Shown: positions 40,145 through 50,707, counted from the stretch's first letter. The stretch: DNA of 64,000 nt from Rivularia sp. PCC 7116 (GCF_000316665.1 NC_019678.1:1984001-2048000), one strand, 5' to 3'. Made by a program: numbers and translations. Notes: a model not told the origin generated them from the letters alone.

Positions 40145-40375
40145 AAATGACAGCACTGTTTATCTGGTAAAAATTGCTGTGGCAGGCTAAAATATCTAGC
40201 CTTGGGTTCTGCCTTGCAGGTGGAACCCCCATCAATCTTAGTTTTCTGTGGAAATGTATTTGAGCCGCGCTCGATATTTTATTTTTTGGATCTTCCTAAG
40301 CCCTGATAATATCAGCCACATTTGCACGATATAAATATGTAAGTATTTTTAAATACGTTTGGCGAAAGAGTATCT

Positions 40376-42658
40376 ATGTCTTCACACTCCAAATCATCTC
40401 TGAAGGACGGCTTAGCTGCCCTAAAAAAAGAAGATTACCGCACGGCAAAAATCATCTTAGAAGATGTTGCAGCTAGGGATGATGATACCAATAAAAGCTT
40501 GCAAGCCCAAGTTGGCTTAGTAGTGGCTTACTCCCGCAGTTCGGAAATTGAAATGGCGATTGCAGTGTGTGAATCTCTTGTTGAGAGTAATAATTCTCAA
40601 GTTAAAGAGTGGGCAGAAAAATCTTTAAAACAATTAAGAAAAAAGTATCCTCATAAAAATACAGAATTCCACCCTACAGGATTTGTTAGCTTTGAATCAC
40701 CCGAAGAGCAAATAGAAGCGGCACCGGAAGAATCAGTTTCTTTGTCTACCCCTCCGCCTCCGCCGCCTCCGCCACCTCCACCTCCGGCTCCCGGCTTTGT
40801 AAACTCGCAAGCAATAAATCCTTCATTAAAAGAAGTTCCCGAGCAAACGAAAAAAAAACATTCGGGTGAGGCGATAGTACTTGCAAATCAAGCAAAAAAT
40901 AAAATTCCAGATATTAACTCTAATATTCATTGGCGGTTGGCAGGAAGAGCCAAGGTATGGCAACCCCTGCCAAAAGCAAAGTTGATTAAATCTATTCGCT
41001 TGCGATTGTTGGGCATTGGCACCTTAGTTGCTTTATTGTGCGTAGTCAGGGCATTGCTACAACTTGCAATGGATTCAATCAATAATATTTTAGTTTGGCT
41101 TCCATTTTTAGAACCAATACAGCTTTTATATAATGACCCTACTTTCTTATTACTAGGTACATTTTTAATACTGTTAGTTGCTGCACCATGGTTACTTGAG
41201 TTGCAGCTACGTAAATTTTACCAACAAAAGACTTTAGATAGAGAAACTTTAAATACATATTCTCGTGAATCAGTGCGGGTTTTGCTACGCTACTGTCAAC
41301 CGCGAGGGTGGCGTTTACCGAAATTAAGAATATTGCCATTTTCAGCACCAATCGCATTCACCATAGGTCATTTACCCCGCACAGCTTGCATTGTAGTTAG
41401 TCAGGGACTTTTAGAACAACTTGAAGATGATGAAATTGCCGCCGTAATTGCTTCTGAGTTGGGACAAATAGCTCGTTTAGATTGTGCTGTCATGTCTGTA
41501 ATCCTATCGGTAACAATTCCGATTTATCAACTATACGAATTTATTGCCGAACAAAGCGATAACATATCTAATCGTATTGGCGGTACAGTTGTAGGAATCA
41601 TTGGTAATATCATTTACGGAATTTGGTGTTTGCTGACGGGAACGGGCTTGTGGTTATCCCGAAGAAGAGTTTACTTGAGCGATAGAGTTGGTGCCGAAGT
41701 TACTGGAAACCCCAACGCTATGATTCGCGCTTTACTAAAAATTGCTATTGGTACGGCTTCGGATATAGCGAAGAAAAAACAAACACCATACGCCTTGGAA
41801 AGTCTCAATCTATTAATACCAGTAGGTCACCAACAAAGTTTATGGTTGGGTAGTATCGCTCCAAATACGACCTTTGAATCATTGCTAATGTGGGATTACC
41901 TCAATCCTTATCGCCAATGGTTTTTAATCAACAACAGCCATCCCTTAATGGGAATGCGTTTGCAAAAATTATCTCAGCTAGCTCGTTACTGGCACATCGA
42001 ACCCGAACTGTATCTGGAAAATCAGCAGTCTTTAAAGGTAAAACGTCAGCCATTTTTACTACAAATTGCTCCTTTCTTGGGTATTTTGATTGGTGCAGCC
42101 TCAGCCTTACTTTTTTGGCTGGCTTGGCACACATTATTCCTGCTGAATTTTATTAATCTCAAGTGGATATACGATAACTGGCAATTTGTTACTGGTTTTA
42201 TGCTTATTGGCTTTAGCATCGGTAGTGTATTTAGAATAAATTATTTGTTTGCAAATATCGATGCCAAAACTGCTAGCACTTCTGAAGCGTTAGCAGAATT
42301 ATTGACAAACCCAGCTAACTTACCAATAGACAGTATCCCTGTGAGATTGTCGGGAAAATTATTAGGTCGTCGCGGTAGCAGCAATTACTTGGCACAAGAC
42401 TTGCTTCTGCATGTAGACAATATTCTGTTGAAATTGCATCATGTTTCCTGGCTGGGACAATCTGTTAATGCTCAAGACTTTGTCGGTAAAACAGTTTTCG
42501 TTACTGGTTGGTTGCGAAGAGGTGCAACACCTTGGTTGGATATTCAAACTTTAAAAACTCAAACTGGCAAAATGGTCAACAGTCCCCATCCTATTTGGTC
42601 TACCATTTTGACTGTAGCTGCTTTTGCTTGGGGAGCTTACATAATTCTGACGGGGTAA
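40376..42658 (+). CDS. M48 peptidase homologue lacking the zinc motif
   Basis: A 760-residue membrane protein. Residues 1-105 are TPR-like helices; about 126-142 is a run of prolines encoded by a CCN repeat (40750-40791); about 200-300 holds two or three membrane helices; about 300-540 is an M48-type domain; the rest has two more helices (about 560-620) and a C-terminal SSB/OB-like part (LLGRRGSSNYLAQDLLLHVD). Active M48 proteins have HExxH; here the aligned segment at residues 358-367 reads IASELGQIAR, with Ser360 and Gln364 in place of both His. It is probably not a protease; it may act as a scaffold or regulator in the membrane. Confidence 0.8.
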   Translation: MSSHSKSSLKDGLAALKKEDYRTAKIILEDVAARDDDTNKSLQAQVGLVVAYSRSSEIEMAIAVCESLVESNNSQVKEWAEKSLKQLRKKYPHKNTEFHPTGFVSFESPEEQIEAAPEESVSLSTPPPPPPPPPPPPAPGFVNSQAINPSLKEVPEQTKKKHSGEAIVLANQAKNKIPDINSNIHWRLAGRAKVWQPLPKAKLIKSIRLRLLGIGTLVALLCVVRALLQLAMDSINNILVWLPFLEPIQLLYNDPTFLLLGTFLILLVAAPWLLELQLRKFYQQKTLDRETLNTYSRESVRVLLRYCQPRGWRLPKLRILPFSAPIAFTIGHLPRTACIVVSQGLLEQLEDDEIAAVIASELGQIARLDCAVMSVILSVTIPIYQLYEFIAEQSDNISNRIGGTVVGIIGNIIYGIWCLLTGTGLWLSRRRVYLSDRVGAEVTGNPNAMIRALLKIAIGTASDIAKKKQTPYALESLNLLIPVGHQQSLWLGSIAPNTTFESLLMWDYLNPYRQWFLINNSHPLMGMRLQKLSQLARYWHIEPELYLENQQSLKVKRQPFLLQIAPFLGILIGAASALLFWLAWHTLFLLNFINLKWIYDNWQFVTGFMLIGFSIGSVFRINYLFANIDAKTASTSEALAELLTNPANLPIDSIPVRLSGKLLGRRGSSNYLAQDLLLHVDNILLKLHHVSWLGQSVNAQDFVGKTVFVTGWLRRGATPWLDIQTLKTQTGKMVNSPHPIWSTILTVAAFAWGAYIILTG

Positions 42659-43309
42659 TCCGTTATAGTTATTGATTACTTTTTTCTCTATTCAGCCTCC
42701 CTCAATCGGCAATCACGAATATTTTTGTTAATTTAAGTTGCGAAATATCAAACAAAGTGTTACATTTATTTACAATAACTAGTGCAACGTCTAAGGATGA
42801 AGCATTAAGCTTCATTTATTTACAAGGCTTTTTGCGCTGTTATCTCCCCCCTTTCATCCTTCCAACACAGCAGGAAATGAACCAGCCGTTGGCTGGTTTT
42901 TGTTTCTTGAAAGGGTTTGCTTCACGAAAAAAATGTATTGTATGTTACTATGCATTAATAAGTTGGCTAGAAATGTGTGTGCTGAACTAGCTGTGCAAAG
43001 AATAGCGTGATATTGTAGGAAATGGTGTTTAAATCTTCATAATACAAAAGAGCATTGAATCAGTTTTGTTTTGCACGAACTATAATGCAGAATTTATAAT
43101 TTTTGAGATTAAAGTTTTTGCGCGTTCAAGCGCACAATTTCGCATAAAAAAAATCAGCTTGGGAAAAAACTGTATTGTAAAGATTAACAGTTTGCAGTAA
43201 AAAGATGGTTCGCGGCAATGTTACTTAGTAACATATGTCTGTCGTCTTTAAAGCCAAGTTTTTGTTTTAAACCCGCCCCTAAACATCTAACCATATTGGA
43301 GGTTCTTTC
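42659..43309. other. Spacer with terminator and long leader of the RRM gene
   Basis: A terminator hairpin ACCAGCC-GTT-GGCTGGT (42881-42897) ends in TTTTTG, about 220 bases after the M48-like gene; the sequence before it could be that gene's 3' UTR or a small RNA. ATGTTAC-TTA-GTAACAT (43218-43234) forms a hairpin about 75 bases before the RRM gene, whose GGAGGT ribosome site is at 43299-43304. Confidence 0.5.
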
Positions 43310-43804
43310 ATGTCCATTCGCCTATACATAGGCAATTTGCCCAAAGAAGAAATAGAGAAATCAGAATTGCAAGCAGTTTTTGCTGAAGAAGGTAGCAGTA
43401 TCACTACTAAATTAATCAAAGACCGTAAGACAGGTAAATGTCGCGGCTTTGGTTTTATGACAGTGAATAACGACGAACAAGCCGATCAGATTATTGAAAA
43501 ATATAATGGTCAGATGTTCAAAGATTCTCCAATCAAATTGGAGAAAGCATTACCTCGTACTAAAAGTAATGAGGAAGGCGAAGAAAATGCTGCTCCTAAA
43601 ACATCTAGTTCTCCAACCCCTGTTAGCAGTGGCTCTGGGAATCCTGTATCTAGTAAGAGTAAGAAAAAATCTCGTCGCGGTAGTGGTTCCAAGGATAATA
43701 GCAGTAGCAGTGGTTCTTCCTCAGATGGAGTTTATCCAGATCCTCGCTGGGCTACAGAACTAGAAAAGTTAAAGGAAATGCTTGCTGCACAAACCACTAA
43801 CTAA
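43310..43804 (+). CDS. RRM RNA-binding protein
   Basis: A 164-residue protein with one N-terminal RRM (residues 3-80): RNP2 is LYIGNLP and RNP1 is CRGFGFMTV. The tail is Ser/Gly/Lys-rich (about 90-145) and ends in a conserved segment DPRWATELEKLKEMLA. Cyanobacterial Rbp proteins of this kind are often cold-induced and bind single-stranded RNA; this one is longer than the Gly-tailed RbpA type and has the extra C-terminal helix. A strong GGAGGT lies 6-11 bases before the ATG, and the leader probably exceeds 70 bases with a hairpin. Confidence 0.9.
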   Translation: MSIRLYIGNLPKEEIEKSELQAVFAEEGSSITTKLIKDRKTGKCRGFGFMTVNNDEQADQIIEKYNGQMFKDSPIKLEKALPRTKSNEEGEENAAPKTSSSPTPVSSGSGNPVSSKSKKKSRRGSGSKDNSSSSGSSSDGVYPDPRWATELEKLKEMLAAQTTN

Positions 43805-44891
43805 TTGATTTACCTTTATCTGCAAGAAGGCTGACACCGTATTCTTAGATTAGGTGTTTAGGTGAATTGCAATTTAGGATTTATGGTATTGTGATTTGAT
43901 TTGATGTAAGTAAGTACGTCAAAAGGAAGAATGAACTAGCCCACCGAGTTTGGAGTATCGGGTTTAATTCCCCATTACTTGTGTTGGGCTTGTACTACTT
44001 CCTGTTGTTATGTTTTAAATAATTTATTGGAGCTATTTTTTTTCGACAAGCATTGCTTTACAAAATAAATATTAATTTTTAATTGCAAATCGTAATCCCA
44101 AATTTTATCGATATAAGCAGGATGTTGGATATTTGTATAACGTCGAATCGATAACTCGCTTCATGATTCAACGTTTAGAGCAAATATTTAAGCATCCTTT
44201 TTGCGGTTGCATAACCGAATAGTTAAATTTTATTAATAAACTAATACTTCACTTTCTTTTATGCATAAGGAGTAGCAATAAAAAATTAACTATAAAATAA
44301 TCATATGCCATCTATATTTAGTAAATAAATACTAAGTAACATAAGTCACAATTTTATATGCGAATATTTTTTATAAATATTTGGCAAAATGTAGCGTCAA
44401 GCACAATTTATGGTCATGCTACGCGATATGTATATTAAGTTACAATATTTACATATGTTTATTTATGCATTAGCACTTACAACCATTTAATTTGCATCAA
44501 TTTTCTATTTTAATTTAGAAATTCGTTAAGTAATATTATGTAATTTGTGAGTAGCATTTATTGTATTTTTTTTTGCATAAATGTGGATTAACGTTTTTTA
44601 TTTAGTTGCAAATAGTACTTAAAAAAATTAGAGTATAGGCATAATCATCAACAATATTCACTAATAATCAAGGTGACAGGAAGCACACGTATAAAGTTTA
44701 TAGCAGGAATTTAGCCCATATTATTACTGAAACTTTATGGGTAAAGGTAACAATATATAAATAAAAATATTTCACATATTAAATTAAAATAAAAATTACA
44801 TGAACATTTACAAAGATTTTGGTTTTAGGGGTTGACTAGCTTTGAAGAGCTGCTAGCCGATTAAACCAAACACATAAATAACCAACAAACT
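43805..44891. other. Long AT-rich intergenic region
   Basis: About 1.1 kb, among the most AT-rich stretches in the window, between the RRM gene and a glycosyltransferase. I see no gene, repeat array or RNA. Promoter elements of the glycosyltransferase are presumably in the last 300 bases. Confidence 0.4.
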
Positions 44892-46160
44892 ATGAACCTT
44901 GCAACAGAACAACGCATCGCCTTGATTTCCGTCCACGGCGATCCAGCGATTGAAATAGGTAAGGAAGAAGCTGGAGGGCAAAACGTTTACGTTCGTCATG
45001 TCGGGGAAGCGCTAGCTGAACTTGGATGGCAAGTTGATATGTTTACCCGTAAAGTGAATGTCGAGCAAGAAGATATTATTTGGCATTCTCCGAATTGTCG
45101 AACAATTCGCTTGAAAGCTGGTGATGTTGATTTCGTGCCACGAGACAATATTTTTGGGCATCTACCAGAATTTGTAGAGAATTTTCTTAAATTCCAAGAA
45201 GATAACGGAATTATATATTCTTTAATTCATACCAATTATTGGCTTTCGAGCTGGGTTGGTATGCAGTTGAGACAAAAGCAACCATGTCAGCTTGTACATA
45301 CATATCATTCACTTGGAGCAGTTAAATACAATACTGTAAAAACTGTTCCTTTAGTTGCTAGTACCCGTTTGGGGACAGAAAAACAGATATTAGAAACGGC
45401 ACAAAGAATAGTTGCAACTTCTCCTCAAGAAGAAGAGCATATGCGTACTCTTGTCTCCACAAAAGGAAGCATTGATGTGATTCCTTGCGGTACGGATATT
45501 CAACGTTTTGGTCGTGCTGACAGAAAAGCAGCAAGAAACGAGTTAGGAATTAATCCTGAAACTAAGCTGGTAATGTACGTAGGGCGCTTCGATCGGCGCA
45601 AAGGTATTGAAACCTTAGTCAGAGCAGTTGGACAATCTAAGTTACGAGGTTCTGAAGATTTAAAGTTAATTATTTGTGGCGGTAGTCGAGCTGGACACAG
45701 TGATGGTAAAGAACGCGATCGCATCGAAAAAATTGTTGCAGAGTTAGGAATGACTCAAATGACCGAATTTCCCGGTCGTGTGAGTCAGAAGGATTTACCA
45801 TCTTATTATGCTGCAGCTGACGTTTGCGTTGTTCCCAGTCATTACGAACCTTTTGGTTTAGTAGCTATTGAAGCAATGGCAAGTTATACGCCAGTAGTCG
45901 CTAGTGATGTTGGTGGGCTTCAGTTTACTGTTGTAAGTGAAAAAACTGGCTTATTAGCAGCTCCGCAAAATGTTTCAGCTTTCGCCAATGCTATTGACAG
46001 AATTTTATTAGATCCTCAATGGCGCGAACAGTTAGGTGAGGCTGCGAGGAAGCGTGTTGAAAATAAATTTAGTTGGGAAGGAGTTGCGATGCAACTAAGC
46101 GAACTCTACAAAAATTTATTGCACAAATCTGTGGAACAGCCTTTGGTGGCAAACAGTTAA
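44892..46160 (+). CDS. GT4-family glycosyltransferase (sucrose-phosphate-synthase/MshA-like)
   Basis: A 422-residue GT-B retaining glycosyltransferase. The N-terminal domain starts with RIALISVHGDPAIEIGKEEA and has GGQNVYVRHVGEALA, the pattern of the sucrose-phosphate synthase/MshA branch of GT4. The C-terminal domain has KLVMYVGRFDRRKGIETLV and the EX7E motif in HYEPFGLVAIEAMAS. No signal peptide. The substrate is not determinable; a sugar-phosphate acceptor is plausible for this branch. It is alone, with a terminator about 210 bases downstream. Confidence 0.85.
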   Translation: MNLATEQRIALISVHGDPAIEIGKEEAGGQNVYVRHVGEALAELGWQVDMFTRKVNVEQEDIIWHSPNCRTIRLKAGDVDFVPRDNIFGHLPEFVENFLKFQEDNGIIYSLIHTNYWLSSWVGMQLRQKQPCQLVHTYHSLGAVKYNTVKTVPLVASTRLGTEKQILETAQRIVATSPQEEEHMRTLVSTKGSIDVIPCGTDIQRFGRADRKAARNELGINPETKLVMYVGRFDRRKGIETLVRAVGQSKLRGSEDLKLIICGGSRAGHSDGKERDRIEKIVAELGMTQMTEFPGRVSQKDLPSYYAAADVCVVPSHYEPFGLVAIEAMASYTPVVASDVGGLQFTVVSEKTGLLAAPQNVSAFANAIDRILLDPQWREQLGEAARKRVENKFSWEGVAMQLSELYKNLLHKSVEQPLVANS

Positions 46161-46372
46161 AAGTAATAATACATAAATAATGGGAACTGGTCATTTCGAG
46201 CATGGGATTTACTGCAATTAAATTTAATCTTTATTGCCGATAAAACCATTCCAATTTTGAACAAATAATTTACCGGATACCCATTTAGGGTGCGGCTATA
46301 TAAACCAATCCCAACGACCTCAGCTAGAAGGTTTTTTAAGCAAGCAAGGTCGGTGGTGAAATTCGCAATATT

Positions 46373-46402
46373 GCCCCAGACTTATAGTCTGAGGGCTTTT
46401 GT
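46373..46402 (+). terminator. Terminator hairpin after the GT4 gene
   Basis: GCCCCAGACT (46373-46382) pairs with AGTCTGAGGGC (46386-46396) with one bulged A, followed by TTTTGT. Confidence 0.65.
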
Positions 46403-46931
46403 CTGTATTGGGATGCTTTCTTGTCAATTACTCACCTAAGGTGTCGCTAAGCAACAAAATTCTGGTTTGCGGCCATTCCTATCAATTTGAAATTATCAAA
46501 TTTTGATGTTTTTTACGTATTAATACTTAATATTCACGCAATTTACTGATGAACTTACTTTTATCAGGTATTGTGAAAGCATTATTTATCTAAGTATTCC
46601 TAAGTAATGTTAATGAACAAATTAAAATACTTAATCTAAATAAAAAGTTCTAATTAAAAATCAACTTTTTTCTCGACATTTTCATCTAGCAGAGCTTTAC
46701 TAGATACATCAGCAACCGAAGCCTTCACACATTAATTACTTTGGGGTTGATAATATTTACGTTTATGGAATTTGACTTATCGAACCGGAAGTAAAAACAG
46801 ATTGCTCACTTAAATAGTTAATACAGATTTTTCGGCATACCATCTCTCAATTTGTATTGTAGTTTAATTCTTTTTTTGCTACTACGATAATTTTTTTCAA
46901 CTAATTCAAAAATATCTTTTAAATCAACAAA
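46403..46931. other. Intergenic region before the PEP-CTERM gene
   Basis: AT-rich sequence with no gene or RNA recognised; it must hold the promoter of the PEP-CTERM gene. Confidence 0.4.
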
Positions 46932-47672
46932 ATGTTTAATTTTACAAAGAAAATCAATGCAGGTAATTCACTATTTGCTTTCAGCATTACTGCTCTTGGA
47001 TTATTAATTGCACCAAGCTCTGCTCAGGCTATGAATTTAGTTAATGATGCTAGTTTCACCGATACAGATTTTAACTCTTTAATTAATTATGGGGAATTTT
47101 CTGAATTGTTTGTTGCTGAAGGAAGAATTGGAGATAGAGCAGCACAGGCACAAAAAGAACTAAAGATTAATGGCGATGTGGTTGAAGGTGCTAAAGTCGC
47201 AACCGAAACAAATTTTGGTTGGGTAAATGGTGAAGAATACGACTTCAGCTTAGTATACAATGGAAGCACAGTTGACTATGTTCTCGGTGGTATTCCACTA
47301 AGCACTCAAAAATTTAGTGGCGCTGTAAATAGCATTTTCTTCCGTACTAGTGCCGGTGCAAATACCACAACCTCTTTGACTAACCTTGTATTCAATGGTG
47401 ATGCAATTGGGAATTTAACTTCGAGTGATAGTAGTAGTAGCGATATTGACTATCTGCAGCTAAACGACATATCTTCTCCTTTCACAATTACAGGAAAAGC
47501 ATCAATAAGCTGGGAGGGAACTGCACCTAGAGGCTCTCTGAATGCTTTTCAAATTAAGGTTGGTAACTCCCCTGCAACCAGCGTACCCGAACCCGGTAGC
47601 ATCGGAGCAATATTAGTAACTGGACTTACCGGTTTCGGTTTGAGTAAAAAGAAGAAAAAAGATGAAACTTAA
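46932..47672 (+). CDS. PEP-CTERM surface/extracellular protein
   Basis: A 246-residue exported protein: signal peptide (1-33, ending SSAQAM), a beta-rich domain with little sequence identity I can recognise (it resembles the choice-of-anchor group, e.g. GWVNGEEYDFSLVYNG), and a C-terminal sorting tail: the VPEP motif, a short hydrophobic helix (SIGAILVTGLTGFGL) and KKKKK. Such tails are processed by an exosortase, which is not in this window. The protein is probably surface-associated or in the extracellular matrix. Confidence 0.88.
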   Translation: MFNFTKKINAGNSLFAFSITALGLLIAPSSAQAMNLVNDASFTDTDFNSLINYGEFSELFVAEGRIGDRAAQAQKELKINGDVVEGAKVATETNFGWVNGEEYDFSLVYNGSTVDYVLGGIPLSTQKFSGAVNSIFFRTSAGANTTTSLTNLVFNGDAIGNLTSSDSSSSDIDYLQLNDISSPFTITGKASISWEGTAPRGSLNAFQIKVGNSPATSVPEPGSIGAILVTGLTGFGLSKKKKKDET

Positions 47673-47901
47673 AGGTGGAAATGTTGTGCATCAGCTGTTT
47701 TATTATTTAATTAATATCTAATTTAAATTTAATAAAGTTGCACCACCTCCCTTAATTAAAAATTTTTTCTCGCCTTACTTTTAAACATAGTTGCTTTCAC
47801 AAATGCACGTCTCTAAGATTTATATATCTTTCAGAGCGTGCATCTAGTGTTTTAACCGAGCTATACTTACGAGTATCTATGCCCTTACAACAAAAATCGC
47901 T

Positions 47902-49644
47902 GTGCAAACATTTGACTATACTACTTTAAGCGCAGTTTGCAGCGATATTCGTGCTAACTGGTTACCATCGCGTTTAGAACAAGTTTATCAGCGCGATCGC
48001 TATACTATTGCAATTGCGCTTCGTACTATTAAAGGAAGGGGTTGGCTTGAAGTTTCTTGGCATCCCCAAGCCGCTCGGATTCATATCGGCTCTCCACCAC
48101 CGCGCATCCCAGATACATTTACATTCTCTCAACAATTAGTTCACCAGTTAGGAGGTTTAGCTCTGGTGACAATTGAGACAGTTGCCTCTTGGGAACGTGT
48201 CATCAATTTGCAATTTGCTCGTCGTCCGGGAGAAGCAGCTTTGTACCACCTATATGTAGAAATTATGGGCAAGTATAGCAACGTGATTCTTACGGATGCG
48301 AAAAATACAATTATTACCGCAGGTCGCCAGGTCAACGAGCAAAAATCAAGCGTTCGTCCTATTTTAACTGGAGAAGTTTACGAGCAACCACCGAAGCTTA
48401 CTAGCGCGATTCCGAGTTTGGATGAACCACAACAAGATTGGTACGAAAGGATAAGTTTGATACCTGGAGCAATCAAGCGTCAACTACCTAAAAATTATCG
48501 TGGTGTGTCTCCAATGTTAGTACAGTCAATGCTTTTAGCAGCAAATCTGAGTACGGAAAGCACCACCGATCAACTTACATTTAAAGAATGGAATTTGTTA
48601 TTTAAGCAATGGCAAGAATGGCTAAAAGCTTTACAAGAAGACAAATTTAAACCGGGTTGGACTGAAGCTGGCTATACCGTACTTGGTTGGGGTGCAGTCA
48701 AAAAAGTAGAAGATATTCAAGAATTACTCAATCGCTACTATACAGATAAACTCAATCAACAAGTTTTTTCTCAGCTAAAGCACCAGCTTACTCAAAAATT
48801 GAGTAATATTTTAGGAAAATTGCGCTCCAAAGCTGAAACTTTTGAAAAACGCTTGCAGCAGTCAGAACAATCAGATGAATATCGCACGCAAGCCGATTTA
48901 TTGATGGCTTATCTACAAGAATGGCAACCAGGTATGGAGGAAATGATTTTGGCTGACTTCGAGACGAACGAACCAGTCAAAATTAAATTACAACCTGATA
49001 AAAACGCGGTACAAAATGCTCAAAAACTTTATAAACAGCATCAAAAGCTTAAACGCGCTCGTACTGCCGTAGAGCCTTTACTTGCAGAAGTGAACGCGGA
49101 AATTGCATATTTAGAACAAGTAGAATCAGCTATTTCTCAAATTGACAACTACCTTGAAGCTGAAGATTTACAAGCTTTAGAAGAAATCCGCGAGGAATTG
49201 ATTGCACAAAAATATTTGGAAGATTCGGAATACCGCAGACGTAGTTCTAACGAAGCAACTACAAACTTTCATCGTCACCAAACACCAAACGGTTTTGAAG
49301 TAATAATCGGACGCAATAACCGTCAAAACGATCAATTGACTTTCAAAGTTGCTGGAGATTATGACTTATGGTTTCATGCTCAAGAAATTCCCGGTAGTCA
49401 CGTACTATTGAGATTAGAACCGGGTGCAGTCGCTGAAGAAAATGATTTACAGTTTACTGCAAATCTTGCTGCATACTACAGTCGCGCTCGGCAAAGCGAA
49501 CAAGTTCCAGTCATTTACACAGAACCCAAGCACATTTATAAACCAAAAGGAGCCAAACCAGGAATTGCTATTTATAAGCAGGAAACTATACTTTGGGGAA
49601 AACCACAATCTGTTAAAAGTGAAGAGTTGGCAGTTCATAATTAG
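47902..49644 (+). CDS. rqcH: NFACT/RqcH family ribosome quality-control protein
   Basis: A 580-residue protein: NFACT-N domain (1-230; LEQVYQRDRYTIAIALRTIK), two coiled helices (about 280-450) and the NFACT-R domain (DUF814, about 455-560; GFEVIIGRNNRQNDQL and YDLWFHAQEIPGSHVLLRL). RqcH (Rqc2/NEMF in eukaryotes) binds obstructed large subunits and adds Ala tails to nascent chains. The start is GTG (47902), giving the usual MQ-x-x-D-Y/F-TTL beginning. The C-terminal residues KSEELAVHN are encoded by repeat-like DNA. Confidence 0.92.
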   Translation: MQTFDYTTLSAVCSDIRANWLPSRLEQVYQRDRYTIAIALRTIKGRGWLEVSWHPQAARIHIGSPPPRIPDTFTFSQQLVHQLGGLALVTIETVASWERVINLQFARRPGEAALYHLYVEIMGKYSNVILTDAKNTIITAGRQVNEQKSSVRPILTGEVYEQPPKLTSAIPSLDEPQQDWYERISLIPGAIKRQLPKNYRGVSPMLVQSMLLAANLSTESTTDQLTFKEWNLLFKQWQEWLKALQEDKFKPGWTEAGYTVLGWGAVKKVEDIQELLNRYYTDKLNQQVFSQLKHQLTQKLSNILGKLRSKAETFEKRLQQSEQSDEYRTQADLLMAYLQEWQPGMEEMILADFETNEPVKIKLQPDKNAVQNAQKLYKQHQKLKRARTAVEPLLAEVNAEIAYLEQVESAISQIDNYLEAEDLQALEEIREELIAQKYLEDSEYRRRSSNEATTNFHRHQTPNGFEVIIGRNNRQNDQLTFKVAGDYDLWFHAQEIPGSHVLLRLEPGAVAEENDLQFTANLAAYYSRARQSEQVPVIYTEPKHIYKPKGAKPGIAIYKQETILWGKPQSVKSEELAVHN

Positions 49645-49815
49645 CAACTAGGAGCTATAAGTCAGTAACTAGAATTTTTGCTATAATCTTCTGTTGTTCA
49701 TCTTCCCTAGTTAATATCCACTAGTAGTATTGAATCATTCTTCAGGATAAAGACGCAATTTTGATAAAAATATCTTTTTTTAGTAAATTTTCAGGAAAAT
49801 TCTGTACTGGCTGTT

Positions 49816-49938
49816 ACAATATTGTAAAGAAAGATTGCCCAAGGCGTTTCGGGAACGTGAAAGTTTGGGTTTGACTTTATTGATAAGACAACGCGAATAA
49901 AAATATGATTGACCAGCTGTGGGAAGCTGGTCTTTTTG
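49816..49938 (+). ncRNA. Candidate small RNA ending in a strong terminator
   Basis: A strong terminator hairpin, GACCAGCT (49911-49918) with AGCTGGTC (49925-49932) followed by TTTTTG, lies 270 bases after rqcH. TACAAT at 49816-49821 could be a -10 box of an independent transcript of about 105 bases. There is no obvious -35 and no coding frame inside. It may instead simply end a long rqcH transcript. Confidence 0.35.
49911..49938 (+). terminator. Rho-independent terminator
   Basis: Perfect 8-base stem, GTGGGA loop, T5 tail. It ends either rqcH or the candidate RNA above. Confidence 0.8.
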
Positions 49939-50311
49939 TATTATAAAACTACGACAGTTCTCTTCAAATCAAATCATAATTTCAAGAGGTACTATAAAAG
50001 CTGCAATTAATTGATGATTTTCTTTAAGCAAATAGCATTAAACTTATGTCGCTGTAAATCGAGCTTATTCAAAAACTCGGACTTACATTAGTGAATATAC
50101 TTAATTTATATTTTGATTATATCATAAAAAATATCGTGTATAAAATTATTTGGGTGCCGTGAGTTAATTAAAAGCATTTTTGGTTGAATCTGGTTTGCTC
50201 GCAAAACCCGATTTACAATTCAACTCGAAAAATCGGGCATTCAACGAAAAATTATTTTTTAGCTGTTTCAATTGAAAATTCCCGATTTTTAAAGTTGATA
50301 GGAAACCTGAT
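49939..50311. other. Spacer before the porin remnant
   Basis: No gene seen. TCCCGATTTTTAAAGTTG-type sequence precedes the porin fragment's 3' end on the minus strand. A repeated CGAAAAATCGGGCATTC/GAAAATTCCCGATTTTT pair near 50227-50290 is complementary and could form the terminator of the former porin gene. Confidence 0.4.
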
Positions 50312-50707
50312 TTAAAAAGTAAAGGTAGTTCTGAGGGCACCAATTACGACATCATCGTTATTTTCATTATGGTCTGGCGCAGTTAACCATACAACTCCAG
50401 GCGTAATTGCAATATTGTCATTAATTTGAAACTGGCAAAACGCTTCAATGTGATAAGAAGTATCGCTGTCTTGGTTAATTTCGTTGATACTCGAATCAGT
50501 TACCTTCGGTTCCATACCAAAAATAATACCTGCCACGTTTCCTTTTTTACCTAAGTCGGGAAATCCTAGGGTTATCGCCCAGTTCCAAATATCAAGGCTT
50601 ACACGATTAATTGTCCCTCCTTCCGTGGATAAATTACGAGCATTTGTGTATCCAACCCAACCTCCTAATACGACATTATCGCTAATTCCTAACGTTGCTT
50701 GTATACC
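50312..50707 (-). pseudogene. C-terminal fragment of an OprB-type iron-uptake porin
   Basis: On the minus strand an in-frame TAG (50708-50710) precedes about 131 codons: TLGISDNVVLGGWVGYTNA, WNWAITLGFPDLG, NVAGIIFGMEPKV, then HIEAFCQFQINDNIAITPG and the last strands ending RTTFTF, a typical C-terminal Phe of outer-membrane barrels. The family, SLH-OprB porins of cyanobacteria, is about 500 residues, so three quarters is gone. Upstream of the stop, about 39 in-frame codons (SRAANPISFLRDEIAPPPAE and onward) are open but not recognisable as porin. The gene is broken by truncation and a stop. Confidence 0.72.

Noticed and set aside
42757-42990. 77-codon frame after the M48-like gene
   Set aside because: It runs across a terminator hairpin (42881-42905).
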